Source: DASPJQ01 sp035299065 (GTDB taxonomy: Bacteria > Bacteroidota > Bacteroidia > Flavobacteriales_D > UBA2798). Taken from it: a stretch of DNA of 64,000 bases. Location of the stretch: assembly GCA_035299065.1 (NCBI GenBank), contig DATGXI010000095.1:29118-93117 (forward strand), in the 5' to 3' direction. Position numbers and translations under genes: made by a program. This document shows, in pieces, positions 43,368 to 52,664 of this stretch. The stretch's first letter is position 1; every line of letters starts with the position of its first letter. Below the pieces are notes generated by a model. The model was not told the origin of the DNA, did no database searches, and saw only the letters and a program-made list of their open reading frames with translations.

Positions 43368-46223
43368 TTAATCTTTTTCTTCTGTTTCAGGTTTTGGTTC
43401 ACTATCCTTTTTCTTTTTTATTTCAAATTCCTTTCGGTATTTTTTGGATGCAACTGTGAACTCCACGGCATATTTTCCCTCATTGAAATAATATTTGCCA
43501 TTTTCGCCTTTAACCAGCTTTTCTTCTTCCTTCTTTTGTTTTTTATTGAACGCATTTGCCATTTCATCACTCACAACTATTTCAACGGGCAAATCCTGCA
43601 ACCCTGCCTTTAATGACACTTCTTTTGCAACAAATGTTTCGTTCCCTTTTAAAATTTTAATTGTTGCTTTTTGAAAAACTGCACTGTAATACGTAATGGT
43701 TACTGCCGGGTCTTGTTGTTCACGCCTGGCAAACCATTTTTGTTTGTTGCCCCAATTTTTGGATAAGCGCATGTCTTCCACCGGCAATAAACTAAAAGCC
43801 TCCTTTGTTCCATTTTTCATCATGGTTTGTAAGCCCTCAAGGTCAATTTTATACAATGAACGTCCATGTGTGCCAATTACAAGGTCGGACTCACGTTCCT
43901 GTATAGCCAAATCGTGAACCGGTACTACAGGGAAACCATTTTTAACCGGATAAAATGTTTCGCCACGGTTCATGCTTATGTAAACACCATCATCGGTTCC
44001 AACATACAGTAAATTTTCATGCGAGGGATCCTCGCGAATGACGTTAACCGGGTATTGGGGTAAATTGGCTGATATTTTTTTCCAGTTCATCCCAAAATCC
44101 TCTGAAACAAAAAGCATGGGACGAAAATCATCGAGGGTATGCCCGCTCAAACAAACATACACGCGTGATTCTTTGTGTGCAGAAGCAATAATCCTGCGCA
44201 CCCAAAAATTTTCAGGAAGCCCAGCCGAAATGTTTGTCCAGTTACTGCCTCCGTCTTTTGATACATGTACAAGTCCATCATCAGAGCCGGTATAAAGCAA
44301 GCCAAATTTTATGGGCGACTCGTGCACGGCCGTTAGGGTTGCATAGGCCACATCGCCTTGTTTGGGACCTTTGGTCAAATCACCCGAGATCGGTTTAAAA
44401 TCATTGCCCTTATTAAATGACCTGAATAATTTATTGGAGCCAAAATACAAAACATCTTTTTGATGAACCGACAAATGAATTGGTGCCTGCCAGTTATAGC
44501 GCATGGGCCTTTCACCCAATTCATGTTTTGGTGATATGTACGTGTTCTCACCCGTACTTTTATTGATGCGAAAATAATTTCCATACTGGTAACCTGTATA
44601 CACAATGTTGTTGTCACGTGTATCAACCTGCACCTGCATACCATCACCACCCAAAATGGTTTGATAAGGATATTTTCCTTCCATTTGCCAGCCGGCATTG
44701 TTGGTATAACTGTGGCTGCCGCTCCACACACCATTATCCTGCAAGCCTCCATACACATTGTAATTTTCAGCGTTGTCAACGGCTACGGTATAAAATTGCC
44801 CAACTGGTGGATCAATGCATTTTATCCAGCTTTTTCCATCGTCATAGGTAATGTTTAAGCCTCCATCATTTCCATTTACCAAATGGCCGGGCCTGTCAGG
44901 ATTGATCCAAAGCGCGTGGTGATCAACGTGAACATTTTCACCGTTGATGTTGCGTATGGTTTTTCCTCCATCATCACTGGTGGCAACGTAAAATGCAACC
45001 AGGTAAATTTTTTCATGATTTTTTGGATGCACGCGTACATTTCCAAAATAATACCCGTAGGTATATACCATGTTGTCCAAATAACCTTCATGTGTTTTTT
45101 TCCAGGTTAAACCACCGTCATTGCTTCGGTACAGTTCAGCCCCTTTAACAGGCGTGTCAAACAAAAGTGCATTGGCATCTTCTAAAAACTCAACCAGTGC
45201 AAGTGGATTAATTTTGTCGTTCTTTACCATTTCTTTTACGCCCGCTGCTTTGTACTTTTCCGGAAATTCATTGTCACGCAAATATTTTTCCAACTCCTCG
45301 TCCGTAAGTTTTAGAAACCCTTCTTTATCCAGTTTGCGAAGTTTATCTTTTGTCAACCCCTCTTCTTTTTCTTCGCCTGTTTTTTCACGATGGTCCTGGT
45401 TGTCTAAAAAAGCATACATGATCTTACTGTCCTGGTAGCTCATGGCAAGTCCAATGCGTCCCACTCCTTTTCCTTGCGGAAAACCACTTTGAGCCGTGGT
45501 GATTTTTGCCCAGTTTTCGCCCCCATCTTTACTTTCATAAATACCCGATGATTCACCACTCTCTTCAAAATTCCATCCTGTACGTTCACGTTGCCACGCA
45601 GCTGCCAGCAAATGTTTTGGGTTTTGAGGGTCCATGAGCAAATCAATGACTCCTGTTTTTTCATTTACAAACAACACCTGTTTCCAGGTTTTTCCACCAT
45701 CACTTGTTTTATATACACCACGTTCTTTATTGTAGGTAAATAAGTGACCAATTACACCAACAAAAATTTCATCGGGATTTGCCGGATTCAACACGATACG
45801 TCCAATGTGATGCGATTCTTCCAAGCCCAGATGGTTCCATGATTTTCCATTGTTATCGGTTACAAATATTCCTTTACCAGCGTACGATGACCGTGACGAA
45901 TTGTTTTCACCAGTACCTGCATAAATTTTATTGCGTTTCCAATCAACGGCAATGTCGCCCAAACCAAATGTTATACCAGCATTAAATATTTGCTCAAACG
46001 TTGTACCATTGTTTTTTGTTTCCCATAGTCCGCCTGTAGCAAATGCCGTGTAAAAATGCGTAGGATCGGCCGGGTCAACTTCCAAATCAACAACACGGCC
46101 TGACATAATTGTAGGGCCAATGCTGGTTGCTTTAATGCCGTTTAAGTAAGTATACCAGGTTGAATCTACCTGGGCATGGGCCGTTGTAACAAAAACGCAA
46201 AACAATGCAATCAATTTTTTCAT
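43368..46223 (-). CDS. large secreted BNR/sortilin-like propeller protein
   Basis: This 951-residue protein starts at ATG 46223 (MKKLIALFCVFVTTAHAQ, signal peptide ending AHAQ). Repeated BNR/Asp-box elements run through it (KTSDGGKTWKQ, ESKDGGENWAKI, SNDGGLTWKKT, SKDGGSNWTNI, MNRGETFYPV), giving a multi-blade propeller like VPS10/sortilin-type or glycoside hydrolase BNR proteins. A charged helical insert rich in Lys/Glu/Leu (about residues 280-375) interrupts the repeats. The C-terminus is a Lys/Glu-rich tail with no T9SS domain. It may bind polysaccharide or protein at the cell surface; the ligand is unknown. Confidence 0.88.
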   Translation of the reverse strand: MKKLIALFCVFVTTAHAQVDSTWYTYLNGIKATSIGPTIMSGRVVDLEVDPADPTHFYTAFATGGLWETKNNGTTFEQIFNAGITFGLGDIAVDWKRNKIYAGTGENNSSRSSYAGKGIFVTDNNGKSWNHLGLEESHHIGRIVLNPANPDEIFVGVIGHLFTYNKERGVYKTSDGGKTWKQVLFVNEKTGVIDLLMDPQNPKHLLAAAWQRERTGWNFEESGESSGIYESKDGGENWAKITTAQSGFPQGKGVGRIGLAMSYQDSKIMYAFLDNQDHREKTGEEKEEGLTKDKLRKLDKEGFLKLTDEELEKYLRDNEFPEKYKAAGVKEMVKNDKINPLALVEFLEDANALLFDTPVKGAELYRSNDGGLTWKKTHEGYLDNMVYTYGYYFGNVRVHPKNHEKIYLVAFYVATSDDGGKTIRNINGENVHVDHHALWINPDRPGHLVNGNDGGLNITYDDGKSWIKCIDPPVGQFYTVAVDNAENYNVYGGLQDNGVWSGSHSYTNNAGWQMEGKYPYQTILGGDGMQVQVDTRDNNIVYTGYQYGNYFRINKSTGENTYISPKHELGERPMRYNWQAPIHLSVHQKDVLYFGSNKLFRSFNKGNDFKPISGDLTKGPKQGDVAYATLTAVHESPIKFGLLYTGSDDGLVHVSKDGGSNWTNISAGLPENFWVRRIIASAHKESRVYVCLSGHTLDDFRPMLFVSEDFGMNWKKISANLPQYPVNVIREDPSHENLLYVGTDDGVYISMNRGETFYPVKNGFPVVPVHDLAIQERESDLVIGTHGRSLYKIDLEGLQTMMKNGTKEAFSLLPVEDMRLSKNWGNKQKWFARREQQDPAVTITYYSAVFQKATIKILKGNETFVAKEVSLKAGLQDLPVEIVVSDEMANAFNKKQKKEEEKLVKGENGKYYFNEGKYAVEFTVASKKYRKEFEIKKKKDSEPKPETEEKD

Positions 46224-46267
46224 CGTGTGTAATTTCAAGCTACCAATTTATTAATTTAAGGGAATAA

Positions 46268-47620
46268 ATGGCATTGGTTTTAAAAATAAAGAACAAGGTG
46301 CAGGAGATTTCCCTGAAACAGGTATTGTTGCTGGCCTTTTCCATTCGTATTGCGTGGTATTTATTCATTCTGTTCACTAATCCTGAAGGATTCTGGCTTT
46401 ATGATTCAAACGGATACTGGAACATTGCTTACAATTTGAAAGAATACGGGGTGTTTAGCCAGGGTTCTGACAGCTACGTGAATGAGCCCCTTTTACCCGA
46501 TTATTTTCGCACACCCTTATTTCCTTTGCTCATTTATCCCACGGTATTTTTTGATTCGAGCGGGTGTTCGGTTCCGGTCATCAACATTTTGTTTGATTGC
46601 TTAACCTGCTTTTTGATTTACAAAACCATTCTACGCATTACTAAAAATGAAAACTATGCAAAAGGTGGAAGTTTGATTTATGCCATTCACATTCCTGCTG
46701 TTTTGTTCAGTAATTTTGTGCTTAGCGAAACTGTTTTTGCCTGCCTTATACTTTTATTTGTTTACCTGTTTTTTAAATTGGTTGCTATTCCGGGTTGGAA
46801 AAATGCCTTGTTGTGCGGACTTGCTGGTGGGCTTTGTGTTATGTGTAAACCATTGGGATTTATTTTGATTTTTCCTGCCGCCTTGTTTTTACTGGTTAAA
46901 CAATTTAACGCAAAAGGAGCAATTGCGATTTTGCTTATGACATTAACGTTTTATGCAGTGCAGTTCCCATGGATGCAACGCAATAAAAACACTTTTGGAA
47001 GATATTTTAACTCTGTACTTGGTGAACACTTATTGCTGGGTTACCATACAGCCCATGTGTATGGCAAAGTCAACCATATAAATTATTTTGAAGCGAAGGA
47101 AATGCTGATTGATAAATGCTTTGAAGGGCTTAACTACGATCCGTATAAACACCCGTACGAATATGCAAAGAAAATTGAACAAGTGGCTTATGGCGTTTTA
47201 TGGGAAAACAAGTTTATTTTTTTGAAAGAACACGGTAAGGAGTGTATGAAGTTTTTTGTTCAACCGTCAAAAGCTTATACCAATTACCAGTTGGGAAAAC
47301 ACATGTACACACCGGTTTTTACCTGGACATTTATTGCTATACAGCTGTTGATTTCAGGTATCATTTTTCTTGTGATTGCCTTTGCGTTTTACAAACACCT
47401 GCAAAAGCGAATTAAACCCGGTTGGTTTATTTATTTTTTAAGTGTGGTTATATTTTTATTTGCGCAATTCACCACCATGCCCTACACCGATTCGCGTATG
47501 CGGCTGCCGGTTGACCCCTTGCTAATTATTTTACTGGTGGTGTTACTTCATAAACTGGCCCCGGTAAAAAGCTCTTATAATCAACGACTTAAATCGTTGT
47601 TTTTGGGTCGCAAATCGTAA
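46268..47620 (+). CDS. GT39-like membrane glycosyltransferase (PMT_2 type)
   Basis: The 450-residue protein has about ten membrane helices. The extracytoplasmic acidic loop (LYDSNGYWNIAYNLKEYGVF) followed by DYFRTPLFPLLIYPTVFF is typical of the PMT_2/ArnT-like group. It starts 44 bases from the divergent BNR gene. Likely a polyprenyl-phosphate-sugar-dependent transferase, as for the partial gene at 1-1086; substrate unknown. A terminator-like hairpin lies inside its last codons. Confidence 0.82.
   Translation: MALVLKIKNKVQEISLKQVLLLAFSIRIAWYLFILFTNPEGFWLYDSNGYWNIAYNLKEYGVFSQGSDSYVNEPLLPDYFRTPLFPLLIYPTVFFDSSGCSVPVINILFDCLTCFLIYKTILRITKNENYAKGGSLIYAIHIPAVLFSNFVLSETVFACLILLFVYLFFKLVAIPGWKNALLCGLAGGLCVMCKPLGFILIFPAALFLLVKQFNAKGAIAILLMTLTFYAVQFPWMQRNKNTFGRYFNSVLGEHLLLGYHTAHVYGKVNHINYFEAKEMLIDKCFEGLNYDPYKHPYEYAKKIEQVAYGVLWENKFIFLKEHGKECMKFFVQPSKAYTNYQLGKHMYTPVFTWTFIAIQLLISGIIFLVIAFAFYKHLQKRIKPGWFIYFLSVVIFLFAQFTTMPYTDSRMRLPVDPLLIILLVVLLHKLAPVKSSYNQRLKSLFLGRKS
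47582..47604 (+). terminator. terminator-like hairpin inside 3' end of CDS
   Basis: CAACGA (47582-47587) pairs with TCGTTG (47594-47599), 6-base loop, followed by five T. It lies before the stop codon of the membrane gene at 47620, so part of the transcripts might end inside the gene. Confidence 0.35.
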
Positions 47621-47673
47621 AAATCACCGTTTTCGGGTATCTCAGGAATAAACTCCTTACCTATTTTTACCCT

Positions 47674-48774
47674 ATGCAACGTATTTTATTGATCGTACTA
47701 AGTGCAGCCCTTATTGTAAGCTGCAAAAAAACGAAAGAGCCGGAACAACCTGATCCCTCTGCCTCGTATGACCAGGCAGCTATGTTCCACAATTATTCTT
47801 CCAATTTAATTGTTCCTGCCTATACAAGCTTGAAAACAAAAACCGATAGCCTGGAATTGCAAGCCCAGGTATTTATTACAAGCCCCTCGGTTTCAAATTT
47901 AGCATTGGTGCGCAGTGCATTTCTAAGCGCTTACAAACAATACATGTACGTAGGCATGTTTGAATTTGGACCTGCAGCCAACCATTCATTTCGCTCATCA
48001 ACCAACATTTTTCCATGTGATACCACCCAGGTAAATTCCAATATTAGCAGCGGCACATATGATTTAACTTCGGCAGCGCAGGCCGATGCAATTGGATTTC
48101 CTGCACTTGATTTTATTCTTTACGGCAGGAATAAGACCGATGTGGCCATTGCTGCGCTTTTTACCACAACCGCTAATCGCAGGCAATACCTTAGCGATTT
48201 ATGCACCGACCTTAAAAGCCGTGTAAATATCCTTGTTTCGGAATGGAATTCGTCCTATACGGCCACCTTTAACGCGGCAACTGGTAACGCTGCAGGAAAT
48301 TCATTGAGCAATATGGTGAATGAATTGAATTTTGATTTTGAAGTAATGAAAAACGCACGCGTGGGAATTCCGTTGGGAAAACAAACCCTTGGTGTTCCTA
48401 TGCCCGAAAAATGTGAAGCACTTTACAGTGCTAACAGCTTATTGTTGCTTACTGAAAAAGTGAAAGCCCTGGAAAATGCCTTTTTAGGAAGATCACAAAG
48501 TGGTACCAACGGACAGGGATTTGATGATTACCTGGACTTTATTGGGGCAACCAATGGGGGAACATCACTCAGCAGCTTAATTCAAACACGTTTTACTGAA
48601 TTAAAAAACCTGATTGCGTTAATACCAGGGCCGTTAGAATCCGATGTAGTGTCAAATCCAACAGTTGTTGATAATGCTTATTTGAAAATTCAGCAATTGC
48701 TGGTATTGCTTAAAACCGACATGCCCTCGGCACTTAGCGTGTACATTACCTATACAGATGGGGATGGGGATTAA
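47674..48774 (+). CDS. imelysin-like lipoprotein
   Basis: This 366-residue lipoprotein (lipobox in LIVSCKKTKEP) belongs to the imelysin (peptidase M75-like) group. The segment AIGFPALDFILYGRNK replaces the GxHxxE metal motif of true imelysins, as in the other Bacteroidota-type members. Helical hairpin domains follow (LVSEWNSSYTATFNAATGNA; MVNELNFDFEVMKNARVGIP). Imelysins of this group are thought to bind ligands such as iron complexes; this is not shown. Confidence 0.88.
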   Translation: MQRILLIVLSAALIVSCKKTKEPEQPDPSASYDQAAMFHNYSSNLIVPAYTSLKTKTDSLELQAQVFITSPSVSNLALVRSAFLSAYKQYMYVGMFEFGPAANHSFRSSTNIFPCDTTQVNSNISSGTYDLTSAAQADAIGFPALDFILYGRNKTDVAIAALFTTTANRRQYLSDLCTDLKSRVNILVSEWNSSYTATFNAATGNAAGNSLSNMVNELNFDFEVMKNARVGIPLGKQTLGVPMPEKCEALYSANSLLLLTEKVKALENAFLGRSQSGTNGQGFDDYLDFIGATNGGTSLSSLIQTRFTELKNLIALIPGPLESDVVSNPTVVDNAYLKIQQLLVLLKTDMPSALSVYITYTDGDGD

Positions 48775-48966
48775 TAACATTTAAATCTAATTCCGGTTCA
48801 TATCTGAAATCTGAAATAGCAAATCAGAAATCGTTGGGTTGTTTGCTAGATCTAATTCTTCAACATTGACTCTTATAGTTAAGGCAGGTACGGTTTAGCA
48901 TTTTTTTAACCATTTCTCATCCTTGATCTTTGATTTCCTATTTGAATTTTACCTATTTTTAGCGTT

Positions 48967-49536
48967 ATGAATTACTCAGCCCACCCTACTGCTGTTATTG
49001 ACGAAGGTTGTGCCATTGGCGATGGAACAAAAATCTGGCATTTTTCACACATTATGCCAAAATGCACCATTGGTAAAAACTGCAACATTGGCCAAAATGT
49101 GGTGATAAGCCCTGATGTTGTTTTAGGTAACAATGTAAAAATCCAAAACAATGTGAGTATTTATACCGGTGTTACCTGTGACGATGATGTTTTCCTGGGT
49201 CCTTCAATGGTATTTACCAATGTAATCAATCCGCGAAGTGCCGTTAACCGTAAAAACGCCTACGCCAAAACGCACGTTGGAAAAGGCGCTTCCATTGGCG
49301 CTAACGCCACCATTGTTTGTGGCCACGATATTGGGCCCTTTGCTTTTATAGGTGCAGGTGCGGTGGTAACAAAAAATGTTCCAGCATATGCCCTGGTTAT
49401 AGGAAACCCCGCAAAACAAACCGGGTGGATGAGTGAATACGGCCATAAATTAAAATTTGACGAAAAAGGAATGGCCAACTGTCCTGAAAGCGGTGAAGTA
49501 TACGAACTAAAAAACGGTGCAGTTACTAAAAAATAA
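48967..49536 (+). CDS. wbpD: UDP-sugar N-acetyltransferase, WbpD-like left-handed beta-helix
   Basis: The 189-residue protein is a hexapeptide-repeat acyltransferase. The chain DGTKIWHFSHIMPKCTIGKN at the start, then repeats such as NCNIGQNVVISPDVVLGNNV and KGASIGANATIVCGHDIGPF, AFIGAGAVVTKNVPAYALVI and VIGNPAKQTGWMSE match WbpD/WlbB, which N-acetylates UDP-2-acetamido-3-amino-glucuronate in B-band O-antigen or similar surface polysaccharide synthesis. The next gene follows after 5 bases. Pathway inferred; the partner aminotransferase is not in the window. Confidence 0.85.
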   Translation: MNYSAHPTAVIDEGCAIGDGTKIWHFSHIMPKCTIGKNCNIGQNVVISPDVVLGNNVKIQNNVSIYTGVTCDDDVFLGPSMVFTNVINPRSAVNRKNAYAKTHVGKGASIGANATIVCGHDIGPFAFIGAGAVVTKNVPAYALVIGNPAKQTGWMSEYGHKLKFDEKGMANCPESGEVYELKNGAVTKK

Positions 49537-49541
49537 TTACT

Positions 49542-50078
49542 ATGAATAAACTTGCTCTTATCCCCGCGTTATTTGCCTTTTTGGCCTTTCAACAGGACCC
49601 ACAAAAAGACAGCCCTGATCAAAACACCTCAACAAGCGGGCCACGTACCTATGGCGCTGTAGGTAACCCTTTATCGTCACGCTGGGTTGCTGCAACCGTA
49701 AACGCAAAAATAATTGAGTATGTTGATGCCAATAAAGGAAAACTGGTTGGAAGTGGCGAGTGCTGGGATCTGGCAAAAGCTGCTCTTGACCATGCAGGTG
49801 CCAAATGGAAAGCACCGTTTGACTTTGGTAAAAAAATAAACTACACAAGCGAAAAAGTAATGCCTGGTGATATCATTCATTTTAAAAATGTGGCTTTTTC
49901 ATTTGAAAATGGCAAAGGAACTTATCCTGAGCACACAGCCATTATTTATAAAGTGACTAAACAAGGTGAATGGCAACTGGCACAACAAAACTATAATGAG
50001 CAACGCTTTATTACCATTGATGATTTTAATTTAGCCTGGAAAAAAAGCGGAACCATTGACATTTTCAGGCCGCAATAA
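49542..50078 (+). CDS. secreted CHAP/NlpC-like cysteine-protease-fold protein
   Basis: The 178-residue secreted protein has a short hydrophobic N-terminus (about 1-17). The core shows GSGECWDLAKAALDHAGAKW with the candidate nucleophile Cys, KVMPGDIIHFKN, and YPEHTAIIYKV with the candidate His; this Cys/His layout is that of papain-like NlpC/P60 or CHAP folds. A cell-wall amidase role is possible. It is 5 bases after the acetyltransferase gene, so likely co-transcribed. Substrate unknown. Confidence 0.7.
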   Translation: MNKLALIPALFAFLAFQQDPQKDSPDQNTSTSGPRTYGAVGNPLSSRWVAATVNAKIIEYVDANKGKLVGSGECWDLAKAALDHAGAKWKAPFDFGKKINYTSEKVMPGDIIHFKNVAFSFENGKGTYPEHTAIIYKVTKQGEWQLAQQNYNEQRFITIDDFNLAWKKSGTIDIFRPQ

Positions 50079-50234
50079 CCGATCGTCTTAAATAACATGC
50101 TATCCAACCAATGACCAGGAGCAGTTTAAAAAGACCTGACACCTGTACCGGATATTGAAACACCAAAGGTAATTGCGGCTACTTCTTCTGTACGAGCCTG
50201 GTTAAATTTCAAATCCGTGACGTTTCCGGAAAAC

Positions 50235-51701
50235 TTATAATTTCTCAAGCTTTTCCTTATAATCATCAAAAAAAAATTCCGATTTAAGGGCTTCTTTATA
50301 GGCTTTCTTGCTACCTATACCCGCCAATAGAAATTCTACAGCCTGCCATTTATAATTGTCAAATTTAAATAATTTGACAATTTCAACTACTTGAGGAACG
50401 GATAATTGATAGTTGATTTTACAACCGGTTAATGCCTCAGCCAACTTATTTTCCATGGCAGCGTTTTTTTTCAGATATTTCATTAGCTTTTCATGACTAT
50501 CATAGGACAGATTATCCGATTCGCTTTTATTCGAAGACTCATTTAATTTATTCGCTTCCCTTTTAAGATCCCAAACATCCTTCATTTGAGTTTCACTATT
50601 TCCATTCAACATGTTGTTCTTTTGAGCCTTATTATCAAAATTCGAAATCTCGTTTTTTTGAGTTTCATTATCAAAATTCCAACTATCTTTCTGTTGAGAT
50701 TCATTACCCATGTTTGAACATTGTGAAAAATTTAAGGGAAATGATTCCTGGTTTGCAGACAATGTACTTAACAAATTTTTTCCTGTTCCATCTCTTATTA
50801 CTTCATTAATCAATTTAGCCATATCAGCCGATATTGTAATGTTTGTGGAATTGCCTGCCGATCGGTCCTTGAAAGGAACCAAAATTTTTAATTCTCCATT
50901 TTTATCAGTATTATACTGTCCGGCAATCGTAGATTTGTTGTTGGTAGTTACTATAACCGGAAAATTACTTAAAGGGTATTTTTTAAAACTAAACTTTAAC
51001 TTTAAATAATCACCAAATGGCTCATTTGTAGAGTTGGTTTTGGGTAATAAATACTGTATTTCATATTCTTTATAGAAAGAAAAAATTTTCGCGTATACCT
51101 CTTTACCCAAAAAAAGTGGTTTTTCATTTGAGCCACTAACCGTGAGTGATTCATTCAAAAAAGGAGAAATAATTTCGAAAGATTGGAGGAACTTCATTAA
51201 TGAATTAATGTGGTCTTTGTCGGCCTCAAATTTCAAGCCTTCTTTATACAATAAATACGATTGATTAAGTGCCTCCGTTATCTTTGCTTTCCTTATTTTT
51301 TCATATTCCGTTTTATTTATTTTATAAAATACCCAATATTCCTTTTTATTTTCCCAGGCATCAAATTTTTCGATTTCGTACAAAAAATTATTTGAATTTA
51401 ATTTTGTTGTTGAAGAAAAACTTTCATTAAAAGCTTTATTGGTTTCAGCTTGGTTTAAAACCGATTCAGTTGAAACATTCACCTGAATAGAGTTCGTTAA
51501 CTCAGCCAACGCAATTTCTTTTGACTTACTTATATAGTCTGAATTTCCTGCCTTTAAAGCCATTCCAATTCCCAAATAGGAAGTACTATCAGACGGCACA
51601 TTGTTTACCCAATTAGGAGCGTGTCGTTTAGAGGAAATGCATGAAACTAAAAAAAGAAGAAAAAATGAGAATACATAAAACGGGTATCGGGTAAAATTCA
51701 T
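50235..51701 (-). CDS. LPP20-type lipoprotein with 12-residue repeats and DUF4476 C-terminus
   Basis: The 488-residue protein has a lipoprotein-type signal (FFLLFLVSCISSK). The N-terminal half resembles LPP20 (WVNNVPSDSTSYLGIGMALK; ELTNSIQVNV), then a beta-rich middle, then four 12-residue units (about residues 332-379) starting NESQQKDSWNFD, NETQKNEISNFD, NKAQKNNMLNGN and SETQMKDVWDLK. The C-terminal part (LTGCKINYQLSVPQVVEIVK and QAVEFLLAGIGSKKAYKEAL) resembles DUF4476. It is the second gene of a lipoprotein pair. Function unknown. Confidence 0.82.
   Translation of the reverse strand: MNFTRYPFYVFSFFLLFLVSCISSKRHAPNWVNNVPSDSTSYLGIGMALKAGNSDYISKSKEIALAELTNSIQVNVSTESVLNQAETNKAFNESFSSTTKLNSNNFLYEIEKFDAWENKKEYWVFYKINKTEYEKIRKAKITEALNQSYLLYKEGLKFEADKDHINSLMKFLQSFEIISPFLNESLTVSGSNEKPLFLGKEVYAKIFSFYKEYEIQYLLPKTNSTNEPFGDYLKLKFSFKKYPLSNFPVIVTTNNKSTIAGQYNTDKNGELKILVPFKDRSAGNSTNITISADMAKLINEVIRDGTGKNLLSTLSANQESFPLNFSQCSNMGNESQQKDSWNFDNETQKNEISNFDNKAQKNNMLNGNSETQMKDVWDLKREANKLNESSNKSESDNLSYDSHEKLMKYLKKNAAMENKLAEALTGCKINYQLSVPQVVEIVKLFKFDNYKWQAVEFLLAGIGSKKAYKEALKSEFFFDDYKEKLEKL
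50564..50707 (-). repeat. four in-frame 36-bp repeats in LPP20-type gene
   Basis: Inside the lipoprotein gene, four consecutive units of 36 bases encode 12 residues each with the pattern Asn/Ser-Glu-(Ser/Thr)-Gln-(Gln/Lys/Met)-(Lys)...(Phe/Leu/Asn)-(Asp/Asn). The copies are diverged, so they are not a recent slippage product. Confidence 0.65.
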
Positions 51702-51712
51702 TTTTCTTTAAT

Positions 51713-52270
51713 TTACTTTTTTTGCTTATTCATTTCTTCTTCAAAAGTCTTTTTAAATGTTTCGTAATTATAATCAGCCTTAATTTTATCATCAGAAGAT
51801 AAAGACTCGTTGTACTTTTTTAAGAGATTTGCAGCTGATAACTCCAATGCCAAATAACATTTATAATTTCCTTCTTTCGTTTTAGTGAATTTCTCACAAA
51901 TCTTTACAGCACCATTCAATTCCTGATCAACAATAGTCCTGGTCATTTCATTAAAAGTTTCCGTTACCTCCTCTTTATTATTTACTTCAGTAGAATTTAC
52001 ATAATTATCGCCAACAACTTTCATAGTCGATTTGATTGATTTAGCCATCTCATTTTGAGCATTTGACCTTGCCTTTTGACGTGCTGTCATTTGGTCCATG
52101 CTTTCACCAATTCCATTCGACCTGAAATAGTCTTTATTGGATAACTGTTCATCACCTGAACAATATGTTTCAATAAGCGTCTCATCTTTAACTACATTTT
52201 TTGCTCCAGTACAACTAATTAATGTTACAGATACTACAAATCCGACTGCAATTACTAATTTCTTTTTCAT
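51713..52270 (-). CDS. LPP20-like lipoprotein
   Basis: The 185-residue protein has a lipobox (FVVSVTLISCTGAKN). The mature part matches the LPP20 pattern as seen in the neighbouring protein (SNGIGESMDQMTARQKARSN and NEMAKSIKSTMKVVGDNYVN). It is followed 11 bases later by the larger LPP20-type gene, so the two are an operon of related surface or periplasmic lipoproteins. Confidence 0.8.
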   Translation of the reverse strand: MKKKLVIAVGFVVSVTLISCTGAKNVVKDETLIETYCSGDEQLSNKDYFRSNGIGESMDQMTARQKARSNAQNEMAKSIKSTMKVVGDNYVNSTEVNNKEEVTETFNEMTRTIVDQELNGAVKICEKFTKTKEGNYKCYLALELSAANLLKKYNESLSSDDKIKADYNYETFKKTFEEEMNKQKK

Positions 52271-52664
52271 GTTTTTGTTTTTAATTCGTATGATTTATTT
52301 TTGATTTATTATTTCTTAATAAGGGGCAACACCATTTGTTTAACACAATTAATTAAAAGAGCGTCATGTATTGCATTTCATAAACTTTAAGTAAGATTGC
52401 TATTAACAAACATCGGTAAATTTAGTAAATAAACCGAAATGTTATACTTCGCGTGAAAGGGCGAGAAGGCCAATGTTAAACCTTCCGTTTATGTTGTTTA
52501 GCGGGTCGCATTATCGTCACATTTTCAGTATTTTGACCTTAAACTTTCCCGGCTTTCGGGTTCTATTTGAGTAACCGATTAAGCCCGCTGGATAATAACT
52601 GTTTAGAATTTTCATAATAGAACGCATTACAAGAACTCAACTGGAAATTTTTCCGTTCACGTGA
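52271..52664. other. 394-base intergenic region without recognised feature
   Basis: This AT-rich stretch between two minus-strand genes holds no open frame of note, no strong terminator hairpin, and no tRNA-like structure that I can see. The left part should carry the promoter of the lipoprotein pair. Confidence 0.5.

Noticed and set aside
44375..44779. 134-residue minus-strand frame
   Set aside because: It lies in another frame of the BNR-propeller gene and has no domain.
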